Shown: piece after piece, positions 6,332 through 12,237 of the stretch
How the letters are laid out: every line of letters begins with the position of its first letter
How positions within the stretch are numbered: position 1 is the stretch's first letter
NCBI GenBank assembly: GCA_002789615.1
Contig: PFTO01000019.1
Span: 913-13,149, forward strand
Direction: 5' to 3'
DNA: 12,237 bases
Origin: Acidobacteria bacterium CG_4_9_14_3_um_filter_49_7
Lineage (GTDB): Bacteria > Acidobacteriota > Holophagae > Thermotomaculales > Thermotomaculaceae
The notes under the pieces: generated by a model
Told to the model about the DNA's origin: nothing
Seen by the model: the letters and a program-made list of their open reading frames with translations, nothing else
The model's database searches: none
Translations under genes and position numbers: made by a program

Positions 6332-8020
6332 ATGAAGAAAGCACAGCAATTGAAAGAATTAATACACAGAATTGATGGGAAAGGCTACAAGGCATACAAA
6401 CAATTGGAAGAATACTATGAGTTTAATGGATTTACACTCTTCGTCGACCACGTTCAGGGCGACCCCTACGCAGCGCCTTCAGCCTTACGGGCCCGGATAC
6501 AGCTATGCGATACCAGTATTCCACCCCGGGTAATGGAAAACGAAAGGCGAATACTGGCCGCTGAAGATTTTCTAACACGCCTTTTCCTGACAACAAGTGG
6601 GAAAATCTGCAAAGGGATACGGGGAACCGGAACCAGTGGTCTCATCTCGATCCAGAAGCCCGGACAGGAAATACTGAAGAGAAGTTCAGTCGTTTTGAAC
6701 GATGAGTATCTGGAGTTCAGGTGCTACGCATCCCTGCCGGCAAGGGGTAGAACGATAATGGGTCCTGTAGCGGAAAGCATGCTTCTTTCCGAACTGCCCG
6801 GTATTGTTCAACTTTCCAGTAATTTTGACTCAACCATACAGAATCGACTGAATATTCACGCCGACACTTATGAAGACTACTGTGCGTTACGCGATGAACT
6901 TTCTCCCCATGGTCTGGTGGCGTTCATTCCGGATGGCGCAATCCTCCCGAGGAAGAGTGGTATTAATTCTCAGCCTTTGAGCAACTCTGACGGACCCGTG
7001 GTGTCTTTCCAGTCGCCGGAAGCGCTGGAAATCACCTTGCAGACACCAAACAAGGGACCGGTCTCCGGAATGGGTATCCCGAAGGGGGTTACCGTTATCG
7101 CGGGCGGCGGATTTCACGGGAAATCAACCCTGCTCAATGCGATTCAAATGGGCGTGTATGGACATCTTCCCCTCGATGGAAGAGAGCTGGCCGCAACCGT
7201 GCCAGACGCCGTCAAAATACGGGCCGAAGACGGACGATCTATTCAGAACATCAACATTTCACCATTCATCCGCAATCTTCCCTTTGGCAAGGATACGACC
7301 TCTTTTTCAACGACAAATGCCAGCGGCTCCACTTCCCAGGCGGCTAACATTATGGAAGCCATCGAAGCCAAGGCCACGCTTCTTCTCATTGATGAAGACA
7401 CCTCAGCAACAAATTTCATGATTCGGGATGACAAAATGAAGGCGATCGTAAGGAAAGAACCCATTACACCCCTTATCGATGTGATCCGTTCCCTGTATCA
7501 GGACCAGGGGATTTCCAGCATTCTGGTCACAGGGGGAGCTGGTGATTACTTCGAGGTAGCCGATACCGTTATTCTGATGGAAGACTACCTGCCGGAGGAA
7601 ATTACCGCAAAAGCCAGGACTGAACTTAGAGATGTGGATACCAAATTCACCATGGACCCAGATTCATTGAACCGTCGCGTTCAACTTCCATCTCCCATGA
7701 AAGGAAACAAGGAAACGTTTGCCGCGAAAGGTAAAACCACCCTTCAGATCGGCCAGACTTTCGTGGACATCTCTGCACTGGAGCAGATTGCTGAAGTTTA
7801 CCAGACCGAGTGCATTGCGTTTCTGCTCAAACAATACAATGATGCAATGGCCACAGGAACTGCCCCCATGGACACGGCAATGGAGCGGATTTTTCAACGA
7901 TTCACATCCGGTGGCTTTCGAAATATCAAACGAGGAAACCTCGCCGTACCACGGAAACAGGAAGTCCTGTTTACCATCAACCGAACCCGGGGAATCCAGA
8001 CAGGAAAAAAAGATAAGTAG
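6332..8020 (+). CDS. predicted ABC-class ATPase (PF09818 type)
   Basis: 562 aa, matching the usual length of the predicted ABC-class ATPase family. It has no membrane segments, so it is a soluble ATPase rather than a transporter subunit. Motifs seen: an N-terminal domain (about 1-235) with FTLFVDHVQGDPYAAPS and RGTGTSG (about 97-103); Walker A GGGFHGKST (258-266); a signature-like TTNASGSTSQAAN stretch (327-339); and Walker B LLLIDEDTSATNFM (350-363), the most characteristic segment of the family. ILVTGGAGDYFEVADTVILM (397-416) resembles the switch region. Bacterial members have no assigned role. A trypanosome homologue, MRB1590, is an RNA-editing factor that binds RNA, so nucleic-acid binding is a possibility here, not shown. 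The ATG is fixed by AAAGGAG 7 nt upstream. No terminator is visible downstream, and the haem lipoprotein follows on the same strand after 155 bp. Confidence 0.88.
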   Translation: MKKAQQLKELIHRIDGKGYKAYKQLEEYYEFNGFTLFVDHVQGDPYAAPSALRARIQLCDTSIPPRVMENERRILAAEDFLTRLFLTTSGKICKGIRGTGTSGLISIQKPGQEILKRSSVVLNDEYLEFRCYASLPARGRTIMGPVAESMLLSELPGIVQLSSNFDSTIQNRLNIHADTYEDYCALRDELSPHGLVAFIPDGAILPRKSGINSQPLSNSDGPVVSFQSPEALEITLQTPNKGPVSGMGIPKGVTVIAGGGFHGKSTLLNAIQMGVYGHLPLDGRELAATVPDAVKIRAEDGRSIQNINISPFIRNLPFGKDTTSFSTTNASGSTSQAANIMEAIEAKATLLLIDEDTSATNFMIRDDKMKAIVRKEPITPLIDVIRSLYQDQGISSILVTGGAGDYFEVADTVILMEDYLPEEITAKARTELRDVDTKFTMDPDSLNRRVQLPSPMKGNKETFAAKGKTTLQIGQTFVDISALEQIAEVYQTECIAFLLKQYNDAMATGTAPMDTAMERIFQRFTSGGFRNIKRGNLAVPRKQEVLFTINRTRGIQTGKKDK

Positions 8021-8075
8021 AAGGCAAGGTTGAGGTTAAGTAAAGATAGAGAACCGGTCATTCCCTGATTCGTCC

Positions 8076-8096
8076 CTCGCACACTCGCACTCGCAC
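8076..8096. repeat. short tandem repeat CTCGCAC
   Basis: Three close copies of CTCGCAC (8076-8082, 8084-8090, and 8090-8096 sharing a base) lie in the 155-bp gap before the haem lipoprotein gene. No ORF or hairpin is associated. It may be a low-complexity spacer or a small binding-site array. Only the repetition itself is certain. Confidence 0.5.
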
Positions 8097-8107
8097 TGTC
8101 ACGGGCA

Positions 8108-8136
8108 TTGAATGTGAAGCTTGATTCTGATAGATT
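8108..8136 (+). promoter_or_regulatory. candidate promoter of the haem lipoprotein gene
   Basis: TTGAAT (8108-8113) and TAGATT (8131-8136) are spaced 17 bp apart. Each box matches consensus at four of six positions, so this is a moderate candidate. The start would fall near 8143, about 33 nt before the ATG at 8176. Confidence 0.4.
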
Positions 8137-8160
8137 GTATTTAATGTTTCCGTGGAACAC

Positions 8161-8167
8161 AAGGAGG
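8161..8167 (+). promoter_or_regulatory. ribosome binding site fixing the ATG at 8176
   Basis: AAGGAGG lies 8 nt before the ATG at 8176. A GTG nine bases before this site (8152) keeps the frame open, but a start there would place the Shine-Dalgarno inside the gene and would put eight charged or polar residues in front of the lipoprotein signal peptide. Confidence 0.85.
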
Positions 8168-8175
8168 ACGGGGGA

Positions 8176-8826
8176 ATGAAAAAGAGTGTGATTTTGGCGT
8201 TTATTTTTATGCTCATGTTTGGATGTGGTGGAAGCGCAGAAAAGGCCACAACGATACAAAAACCTGCGGCAACGGCAGAATTCATCACAGAGGGAGTTCC
8301 ACAGGAAGTTATCCAGAAAGGCAACGAGGCAGCGAACAAACTTCAAACTGCCCTGAAAACGCAACTGGTGGCAGCTATACAGGAAAACGGCCTGAAAGGC
8401 GCGCTGGACTTCTGTTCCGAAAATGCACAGAAACTCACAAATGAAGTCAATCTCTCTTATCAGGGCACGGTCAGCATTAAGCGCACTACCCTTAGGTTCA
8501 GAAATGAACAGAACAAACCGGACAAATTTGAAGAATCGGCACTTCAACGGATCCAAAAGAGTATGGCCGACGGCGGGACTCCACCGGACTCCCTGGTGCA
8601 GAAAATAACACAGAACGGGAATGTGAAGTACCGGTACTACAAGCCCCTTCTGGTTGGTGTCTCATGCCTCGGCTGCCATGGGGATGAAAAGAAAATGAAG
8701 CCTGAAGTTCTGGAAAACATACGAAGAACCTACCCCAATGGCACAGCCACAGGTTACAAGAAGGGCGATCTCAGAGGTGTTGTTCGGGTTGAAATGCAGA
8801 CGACCACCTCTACATCTGATATTTAG
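8176..8826 (+). CDS. DUF3365 (Tll0287-like) c-type haem lipoprotein
   Basis: 216 aa. The N-terminus is a lipoprotein signal: MKK, a hydrophobic stretch (4-16) and FGC with the lipid-anchored Cys at 17, followed by Gly-Gly. This places it in the periplasm, membrane-anchored. The rest matches a Tll0287-like/DUF3365 domain: GALDFCSENAQKL (75-87), RTTLRFRNEQNKPD (103-116), a CLGCH haem c attachment motif (164-168) and the terminal YPNGTATGYKKGDLRGVVRV (186-205). In the cyanobacterial prototype Tll0287 the haem is ligated by the CXXCH His and by a Cys; C80 is the natural candidate for that Cys here. The family is thought to sense redox state or small ligands, and is often fused to histidine kinases or cyclases, whereas this one is free-standing. 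It runs convergently into the receiver-like gene. Cytochrome c maturation genes, needed for haem attachment, are not in the window. Confidence 0.88.
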   Translation: MKKSVILAFIFMLMFGCGGSAEKATTIQKPAATAEFITEGVPQEVIQKGNEAANKLQTALKTQLVAAIQENGLKGALDFCSENAQKLTNEVNLSYQGTVSIKRTTLRFRNEQNKPDKFEESALQRIQKSMADGGTPPDSLVQKITQNGNVKYRYYKPLLVGVSCLGCHGDEKKMKPEVLENIRRTYPNGTATGYKKGDLRGVVRVEMQTTTSTSDI

Positions 8827-8854
8827 TACGCGAAGCATCTTTCAAGTGCGGTTC

Positions 8855-8881
8855 AAAAAAATAGCCTCCCGAAGGAGGCTA
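8855..8881 (-). terminator. rho-independent terminator of the receiver-like gene
   Basis: On the minus strand an 8-bp stem TAGCCTCC/GGAGGCTA (8862-8881) is closed by a TTCG tetraloop with a C-G closing pair, the very stable cUUCGg type, and is followed directly by seven T (8855-8861). It lies 57 bp after the stop at 8938. On the plus strand the hairpin has no following T-run, so it should serve the minus-strand gene and only poorly the haem lipoprotein gene. Confidence 0.9.
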
Positions 8882-8937
8882 CAAGGTTGGGTACTCATTT
8901 TTGTGCAGCACCCAATATGGTCATGAGGGGTCAAAGG

Positions 8938-9549
8938 TCAATGAACGTGGCTTTCCTTCAGGATAGCTTTCAGTTTTTTTCGAGTTGATTTCCGTTTGAT
9001 ATCAATTGTGGATGTTGATTTCAGATCAGGCTTCCCTGTAGCTGTTTCCACCTTTACCATTGTTTTTGCTCGTGCCTGTTTACGCTTCTGTGGTTTTGTA
9101 TCGTCCTTGGTGTCCTGTAAAAGCTCTTCAAATCTCTGCTTGAAAGAAATCCGTTGTTCTTTTCTTCCACACTTTTTCACAGGTGAACCAATATATTTTT
9201 CAATAGTGTCCCGCAATTTATGCAAAGAAACCGGTTCTTCAAGATATTCGGTTGCACCATATTTGTCCAGCGCCTGGGTTCTGTACACAAGTCCCCGGTA
9301 TACCGCGGTCAGCATAATAATGGGTAGGTTCGGATTGAGCGACCTGATTTTCAGGGCAACATCAAAACCGGAAACCTTGGGAAGCATCGGATCCAACAAA
9401 ATTATATCTGGTTTAAATTCAGTAAATTCCTCCAGAACTGAGGAACCATTTTGAACTGTTCTCAGCTCCACATCCAATCCTTCGAAGACCTTCTTCTGCT
9501 CCAGAAGTACATTTGGATCATAGTTTGCTATCATAACTTTTTTCGTCAA
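8938..9549 (-). CDS. receiver-like protein with degenerate acidic pocket and basic tail
   Basis: 203 aa. Residues 4-120 fold like a CheY-type receiver: KVMIANYDPNVL, DIILLDPMLPKVSG, LPIIMLTAVY, then GATEYLEEPVSLHKL. The phospho-acceptor D53 and the switch Thr T81 are present. The acidic pair that binds Mg2+ is replaced by N9 and Y10 (only D11, the third position, is acidic), and the conserved Lys before the cis-Pro is Glu (E105). Ordinary phosphorylation is therefore doubtful. The tail (about 121-203) is Lys/Arg-rich, has no recognised output domain and may be disordered or bind nucleic acid. The TTG start is chosen because GGAGGTGG (9553-9560) sits 6 nt upstream. An ATG upstream at 9597 would lie in the promoter, and the ATG at M6 is too far from the site. 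No histidine kinase is nearby. It is monocistronic, with its own promoter and terminator. Confidence 0.85.
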   Translation of the reverse strand: MTKKVMIANYDPNVLLEQKKVFEGLDVELRTVQNGSSVLEEFTEFKPDIILLDPMLPKVSGFDVALKIRSLNPNLPIIMLTAVYRGLVYRTQALDKYGATEYLEEPVSLHKLRDTIEKYIGSPVKKCGRKEQRISFKQRFEELLQDTKDDTKPQKRKQARAKTMVKVETATGKPDLKSTSTIDIKRKSTRKKLKAILKESHVH

Positions 9550-9576
9550 AGTCCACCTCCAATCAACTTCAGTTTT

Positions 9577-9605
9577 ATAATACCAGTTTCCAACCACCTT
9601 ATCAA
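9577..9605 (-). promoter_or_regulatory. promoter of the receiver-like gene
   Basis: On the minus strand, TTGATA (9600-9605) and TATTAT (9577-9582) are spaced 17 bp apart, each five of six to consensus. The start would be near 9570, about 20 nt before the TTG start codon. This lies in the 124-bp gap after fetB and makes the gene independent of the transporter operon. Confidence 0.75.
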
Positions 9606-9673
9606 AATAAAACTATAAGTTCAGAAAAATGAAACGGTTGGGGGATAGTACTCTTTTTCCGGGATGGAAGCAC

Positions 9674-10414
9674 TCAGACTGCCAGTCCCGCATCCCCGTT
9701 AAAGAATCGCTTCCGGGCAAGAATAATGGTTGTCACTGATGCCACGCTGATGGCTGATGTAATCATATACATGATAATAAGCTGATACTTTGCCGCTTCA
9801 ATTGGCGTTGCTCCTGCCATCAGCATACCGGTCATGGCACCTGGCAGCTGAATAATTCCAACAATTTTCAGGGTATTGATAATGGGAGTCATGGAAGCCC
9901 GCACCGCCTTTTTCAAGTAGTCCCGGCTGGCCTCAGCCGCGGGAAATCCCAGGGAGAGTGCAAACTCCACCTTTCTCCGATTTCCGTCAATTTCATGGTA
10001 AAACCGGTCCAGCACCAACGCAGTTGCGGTCATGGCATTGCCAATAACCATTCCCCCCAGCGGGATAAGGAACCTGGGAACTGGCTGAATCACGCCGGTC
10101 GCAAGCAGAACGCCGATGGAAACCATTGTTCCCGCAATAATCCCCACAAAGGACAGACCGCACACACCCACAACCTCTTTTGCCCGTCCACGGGCTGTCC
10201 ATGCCGCAATAATTGACATCAGCAGCAGCAACAAAAGCTGTGACCATAAAGTGTTTAGAGCAAACACGATATGGAGTACATAGCCCACTGCAATCAGCTG
10301 TATCATGGAGCGAATGCCGCCCACAATTAGATCTTTTTCCGTACCTACCTTGTTCCACCATGCGATCCCGATGGCAATAAATATCAGAATGGTTGCGTAC
10401 AGAATTTGCTCCAT
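9674..10414 (-). CDS. fetB: ABC permease of the FetB/YbbM (UPF0014) family
   Basis: 246 aa, usual family length, highly hydrophobic with about six or seven membrane segments spread along the protein. It is therefore an inner-membrane permease. Family hallmarks: IPLGGMVIGNAMTATALVLDR in the middle, and near the C-terminus RASMTPIINTLKIVGIIQLPGAMTGMLMAGATPIEAAKYQ. In E. coli FetAB exports iron and protects against peroxide stress; the substrate here is inferred from homology. Start choice: an ATG at 10418-10420 overlaps the fetA stop as ATGA, but the Shine-Dalgarno GGGAGG (10423-10428) is only 2 nt from it and 8 nt from the next ATG at 10412-10414, so I place the start at 10414. Either way the two genes are translationally linked. 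No clear terminator is seen after the stop. Confidence 0.9.
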   Translation of the reverse strand: MEQILYATILIFIAIGIAWWNKVGTEKDLIVGGIRSMIQLIAVGYVLHIVFALNTLWSQLLLLLLMSIIAAWTARGRAKEVVGVCGLSFVGIIAGTMVSIGVLLATGVIQPVPRFLIPLGGMVIGNAMTATALVLDRFYHEIDGNRRKVEFALSLGFPAAEASRDYLKKAVRASMTPIINTLKIVGIIQLPGAMTGMLMAGATPIEAAKYQLIIMYMITSAISVASVTTIILARKRFFNGDAGLAV

Positions 10415-10416
10415 TC

Positions 10417-11103
10417 TCATGACCTCCCAAATGCGGCAATCACAGCTGACATACTGCCGGCCACCGTCACCCTTCCCTGCTCAATAAAAATACCGCGATC
10501 GGCCAGATTTACCATCCGGTCAACCTGATGGGTTACCTGGATCAACGTTCGCCCTTTTTCCAGCAAGCTACAGAGAAGCGTTTCCAGTCGATCAATTGCG
10601 GTTATGGACAACGCAGCAGCCGGTTCGTCCAACAGGACGACCTCAAGATTGCGCAAAGCGACAATCCCGATAGAGATCAGTTGGACCTCTCCGCCGGAAA
10701 GGTCGGAAGTCTTTCGATCCAATGTCTTCATCGGTAATCCGGCTGCCTCCACAACATCTTTCACCTCCCAATCCTGCTTCAGGAAGGTGCGAATCCGGCT
10801 CAGCACATCCCGGACCTGTCCATCAAACAAAACGGGGCCCTGCAGTACAATACCCACGCGGCTTCTCAGTTCTCTGACGTCCATTTCTCTGAGAGCGTGT
10901 CCATGGAAAAGAATCGTTCCCTCTGTCGGATCATCCAGTCGATTGAACAGGCGAAGAAGGGATGTCTTACCGGAACCATTTTCGCCTGCCAGAACCAGGC
11001 ATTCTCCTTTTCTTACATCCAGAGAAATATCGGACAAGATACGGGTACCCCCTTTTACAAGTCCAATATTTTCAAGCTGAAAGATCGGGACAGGTTCTGT
11101 CAT
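10417..11103 (-). CDS. fetA: ABC transporter ATPase of the FetA/YbbL family
   Basis: 228 aa, a single ABC nucleotide-binding domain with all motifs: Walker A GENGSGKT (40-47), Q-loop Q88 in VLQGP, signature LSGGE (135-139), Walker B VVLLDE (155-160) and switch H192 in VTHQVD. It should power the FetB-type permease encoded directly downstream, the usual two-gene order for this export system. The ATG at 11101-11103 is chosen because GGAG (11112-11115) lies 8 nt upstream. An in-frame ATG 12 codons earlier (11139) has no ribosome site at a usable distance. It is 178 bp from the epimerase upstream on the same strand. No convincing promoter was found in that gap, which does hold an inverted repeat and a purine-rich tract. 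Confidence 0.9.
   Translation of the reverse strand: MTEPVPIFQLENIGLVKGGTRILSDISLDVRKGECLVLAGENGSGKTSLLRLFNRLDDPTEGTILFHGHALREMDVRELRSRVGIVLQGPVLFDGQVRDVLSRIRTFLKQDWEVKDVVEAAGLPMKTLDRKTSDLSGGEVQLISIGIVALRNLEVVLLDEPAAALSITAIDRLETLLCSLLEKGRTLIQVTHQVDRMVNLADRGIFIEQGRVTVAGSMSAVIAAFGRS
10423..10428 (-). promoter_or_regulatory. ribosome binding site of fetB, inside fetA
   Basis: GGGAGG on the minus strand lies within the last codons of fetA. Its spacing is 8 nt to the ATG at 10414 and 2 nt to the ATG at 10420, which favours the inner start. Confidence 0.75.
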
Positions 11104-11175
11104 TCCTTTTTCTCCGGTTAAACTCGAACGCTTGCTCATAAATGCCTATGATGCAAAGGCTCCAGGTTTGAGTGC

Positions 11176-11201
11176 AATCAGAGATTCACCAATCACTGAT
11201 T
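11176..11201. repeat. imperfect inverted repeat upstream of fetA
   Basis: Two 11-bp arms, AATCAGAGATT (11176-11186) and AATCACTGATT (11191-11201), flank a CACC spacer and pair at 10 of 11 positions. No T-run follows on the minus strand, so it is a poor terminator for the epimerase gene. It is 73-98 bp before the fetA start and could be an operator for that operon. A degenerate copy of a dispersed intergenic repeat is the alternative. Confidence 0.45.
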
Positions 11202-11241
11202 TTCCCCCTCTCATTCTCTTTCCGTCTCTCCTCTCCATCTC
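11202..11241. repeat. polypyrimidine/polypurine tract
   Basis: Over 40 bp the plus strand holds only three purines (11213, 11224, 11237). On the strand transcribed toward fetA the RNA would be GA-rich. It is followed by a short TTTAAAC/TTAAACTTA direct repeat (11244-11259). No ORF or hairpin is associated. Together with the inverted repeat it makes up most of the 178-bp gap between the epimerase and fetA. Confidence 0.5.
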
Positions 11242-11281
11242 AATTTAAACTTAAACTTATCCCGCTGTGCCTCCGGCGCTC

Positions 11282-12237
11282 TCACGGTAACGGAATCTTC
11301 TTCAGCCATTCCCGATTTTCACGATGCCAGTTCACAGTCCGGCGAATTCCTTCCTCGAAATTGACCTCCGCTTTCCAGCCAAGAATTGTCCGTGCCTTTT
11401 CCACGTTGGCCCAGGTTGCCATCATGTCTGCCTTATGGAAGGGTTTTCTTTCAATCTTTGCTTTGCTTCCAAGGTTCTCTTCAATCAGGGAAATCGCATA
11501 GTTCAGCTCGTAAGGCTTATTTCCTCCGAGATTGATAATTTCATAGCCGGTGCACTTCTTTACAGCCGCCACAGTACCCCGGGCAATGTCGTCCACAAAG
11601 GAAAAGTCCCGCATCTGGGTCCCGTCCCCGAAAACCTCCATTGTGTCTCCGTCTTCAATCCACCGGATGAAACGATACACGCTCATGTCGGGCCTACCGG
11701 CAGGCCCGTACACCGTGAAATAGCGAAGAATAGTAACATCAATTTTATGAAGGTAATGGTAGGTGTACGCCATGGCTTCTGCCCCCTTTTTGGAGGCGGC
11801 ATAGGGAGAAATCGGCTCATTTACCGGCAATGTTTCGATAAATGGCATTTTCTGTCCCGCATAAAGGGATGAGGTGGATGCCAGTACAAATTTTTTGACA
11901 CGATGACGACGCATCAGCTCCAACAGATTGGTAGTGCCCAGTGTGTTGGTTCGGACGTACACGAATGGGTCCACCAGGGACCAGCGCACACCGGCCCTTG
12001 CCGCCAGATTAATCACACCATCAAAGCTGTACTTTTCAAACAATGGCATCAATTCTTCAAGGTTTTCAATGTCTGCCTGATAAAAATGAAAGTTCCTCTC
12101 ATTTTTTAAACGTGAAAGACGATATTCCTTGACCATGGGATTGTAGTAATCATTCATATTGTCAACACCCACAACCTTTACGCCTCTTTCAAGCAGAAGA
12201 TCTGCGGTCCTTGCTCCAATGAAACCGGCTGCCCCGG
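11282..12237 (-). CDS. NAD-dependent nucleotide-sugar epimerase, UDP-glucuronate 4-epimerase-like (5' end cut off)
   Basis: 317 complete codons are present and the frame stays open to the window edge, so the start lies outside. Counting from the first full codon, GAAGFIG (1-7) is the Rossmann NAD-binding GxxGxxG, which normally sits about eight residues from the start, so only a few codons are missing. A GTG at 12172 would cut off this motif and is not the start. VDNMNDYYNP is typical of UDP-glucuronate 4-epimerases. The extended-SDR catalytic YxxxK is Y145/K149 in SPYAASKK, preceded by LASTSSLYAG. YFTVYGPAGRPDMSVYRFI and MRDFSFVDDIARG form the substrate side. These enzymes interconvert UDP-glucuronate and UDP-galacturonate for polysaccharide or LPS synthesis in the cytosol. 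A related sugar substrate is possible. It is the first minus-strand gene in the window, upstream of fetA. Confidence 0.88.
   Translation of the reverse strand, partial: GAAGFIGARTADLLLERGVKVVGVDNMNDYYNPMVKEYRLSRLKNERNFHFYQADIENLEELMPLFEKYSFDGVINLAARAGVRWSLVDPFVYVRTNTLGTTNLLELMRRHRVKKFVLASTSSLYAGQKMPFIETLPVNEPISPYAASKKGAEAMAYTYHYLHKIDVTILRYFTVYGPAGRPDMSVYRFIRWIEDGDTMEVFGDGTQMRDFSFVDDIARGTVAAVKKCTGYEIINLGGNKPYELNYAISLIEENLGSKAKIERKPFHKADMMATWANVEKARTILGWKAEVNFEEGIRRTVNWHRENREWLKKIPLP

Noticed and set aside
7894..8556. A 220-codon minus-strand ORF opposite the end of the ATPase gene and the haem lipoprotein gene
   Set aside because: It is antisense to two well-supported genes with clear motifs, shows no family resemblance or plausible ribosome site, and is Cys/Phe-rich as expected for a shadow frame.
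8886..8915. TTGGGT/ACCCAA inverted repeat as a plus-strand terminator for the haem lipoprotein gene
   Set aside because: Only 6 bp of stem around a loop of 18 bases, and no T-run follows.
8996..9454. A 152-codon plus-strand ORF opposite the receiver-like gene
   Set aside because: It is antisense to a gene with promoter, Shine-Dalgarno and terminator, and has no start signals of its own.
9550..9597. A longer receiver-like protein starting at the ATG at 9597
   Set aside because: The extra 16 codons cover the -10 box and the Shine-Dalgarno, and do not belong to the receiver fold.
11324..11872. A 182-codon plus-strand ORF opposite the epimerase
   Set aside because: It is fully antisense to conserved epimerase motifs and the encoded sequence resembles no family.
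1..12237. Defence system, prophage, transposon, CRISPR or integrated element
   Set aside because: All genes belong to housekeeping, transport, signalling or sugar families. There is no integrase or transposase, no direct-repeat array, and no attachment-site duplication of the tRNA-Ser 3' end that I could find.

Overview
This is a bacterial chromosomal segment of moderate GC content. Its promoters look sigma70-like (TTGACT-N17-TATAAT is the best) and its genes use clear Shine-Dalgarno sites. Gene content suggests a Gram-negative-type anaerobe or facultative organism of the Desulfobacterota/Acidobacteriota kind: a DUF4388 (PATAN)-J domain-TPR protein, a Tll0287-like (DUF3365) haem c lipoprotein, and a UDP-glucuronate epimerase-like sugar epimerase. 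The lineage is inference from domain content, not demonstrated. There are no phage genes, transposases, CRISPR arrays or toxin-antitoxin pairs. It reads as core plus ordinary accessory chromosome.

Layout. (1) 9-4467, minus strand: an information-processing cluster reading rpsU (ribosomal protein S21), mutS2 (MutS2 ATPase with KOW and Smr domains), dnaG (primase), then a tRNA-Ser(UGA) gene with its own strong promoter. rpsU and mutS2 overlap by 26 bp and mutS2 starts with TTG, so mutS2 translation is probably coupled to S21. This resembles the rpsU-dnaG-rpoD macromolecular-synthesis operon, but with mutS2 inserted and no rpoD directly after dnaG. (2) 4591-6135, minus strand: a cytosolic PATAN-winged helix-J domain-TPR protein. 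It is divergent from (3) 6332-8020, plus strand: a predicted ABC-class ATPase (PF09818 type) of unknown role. Both start from a 196-bp divergent region with a recognisable promoter each way. (4) 8176-8826, plus strand: a small lipoprotein with one CXXCH haem site, probably a periplasmic redox, gas or haem sensor domain. (5) 8938-9549, minus strand: a single-domain receiver-like protein that has lost the acidic Mg2+-binding pair and the conserved Lys and carries a basic tail. It has a strong promoter and a textbook UUCG-loop terminator. (6) 9674-11103, minus strand: fetA-fetB, a two-gene ABC system of the YbbL/YbbM (FetAB) metal-export family. (7) 11282-12237, minus strand: a nucleotide-sugar epimerase missing only its first few codons at the window edge.

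No intergenic gap exceeds 200 bp, apart from the region cut by the window edge. Several gaps hold short inverted repeats or low-complexity tracts, which are listed separately. I found no convincing wholly new system. The points most worth a second look are the degenerate receiver, the altered Smr motif and the TTG-coupled start in mutS2, the palindrome in the rpsU leader, the U-C mismatch in the tRNA T-stem, and the divergent PATAN-J-TPR / PF09818 pair.
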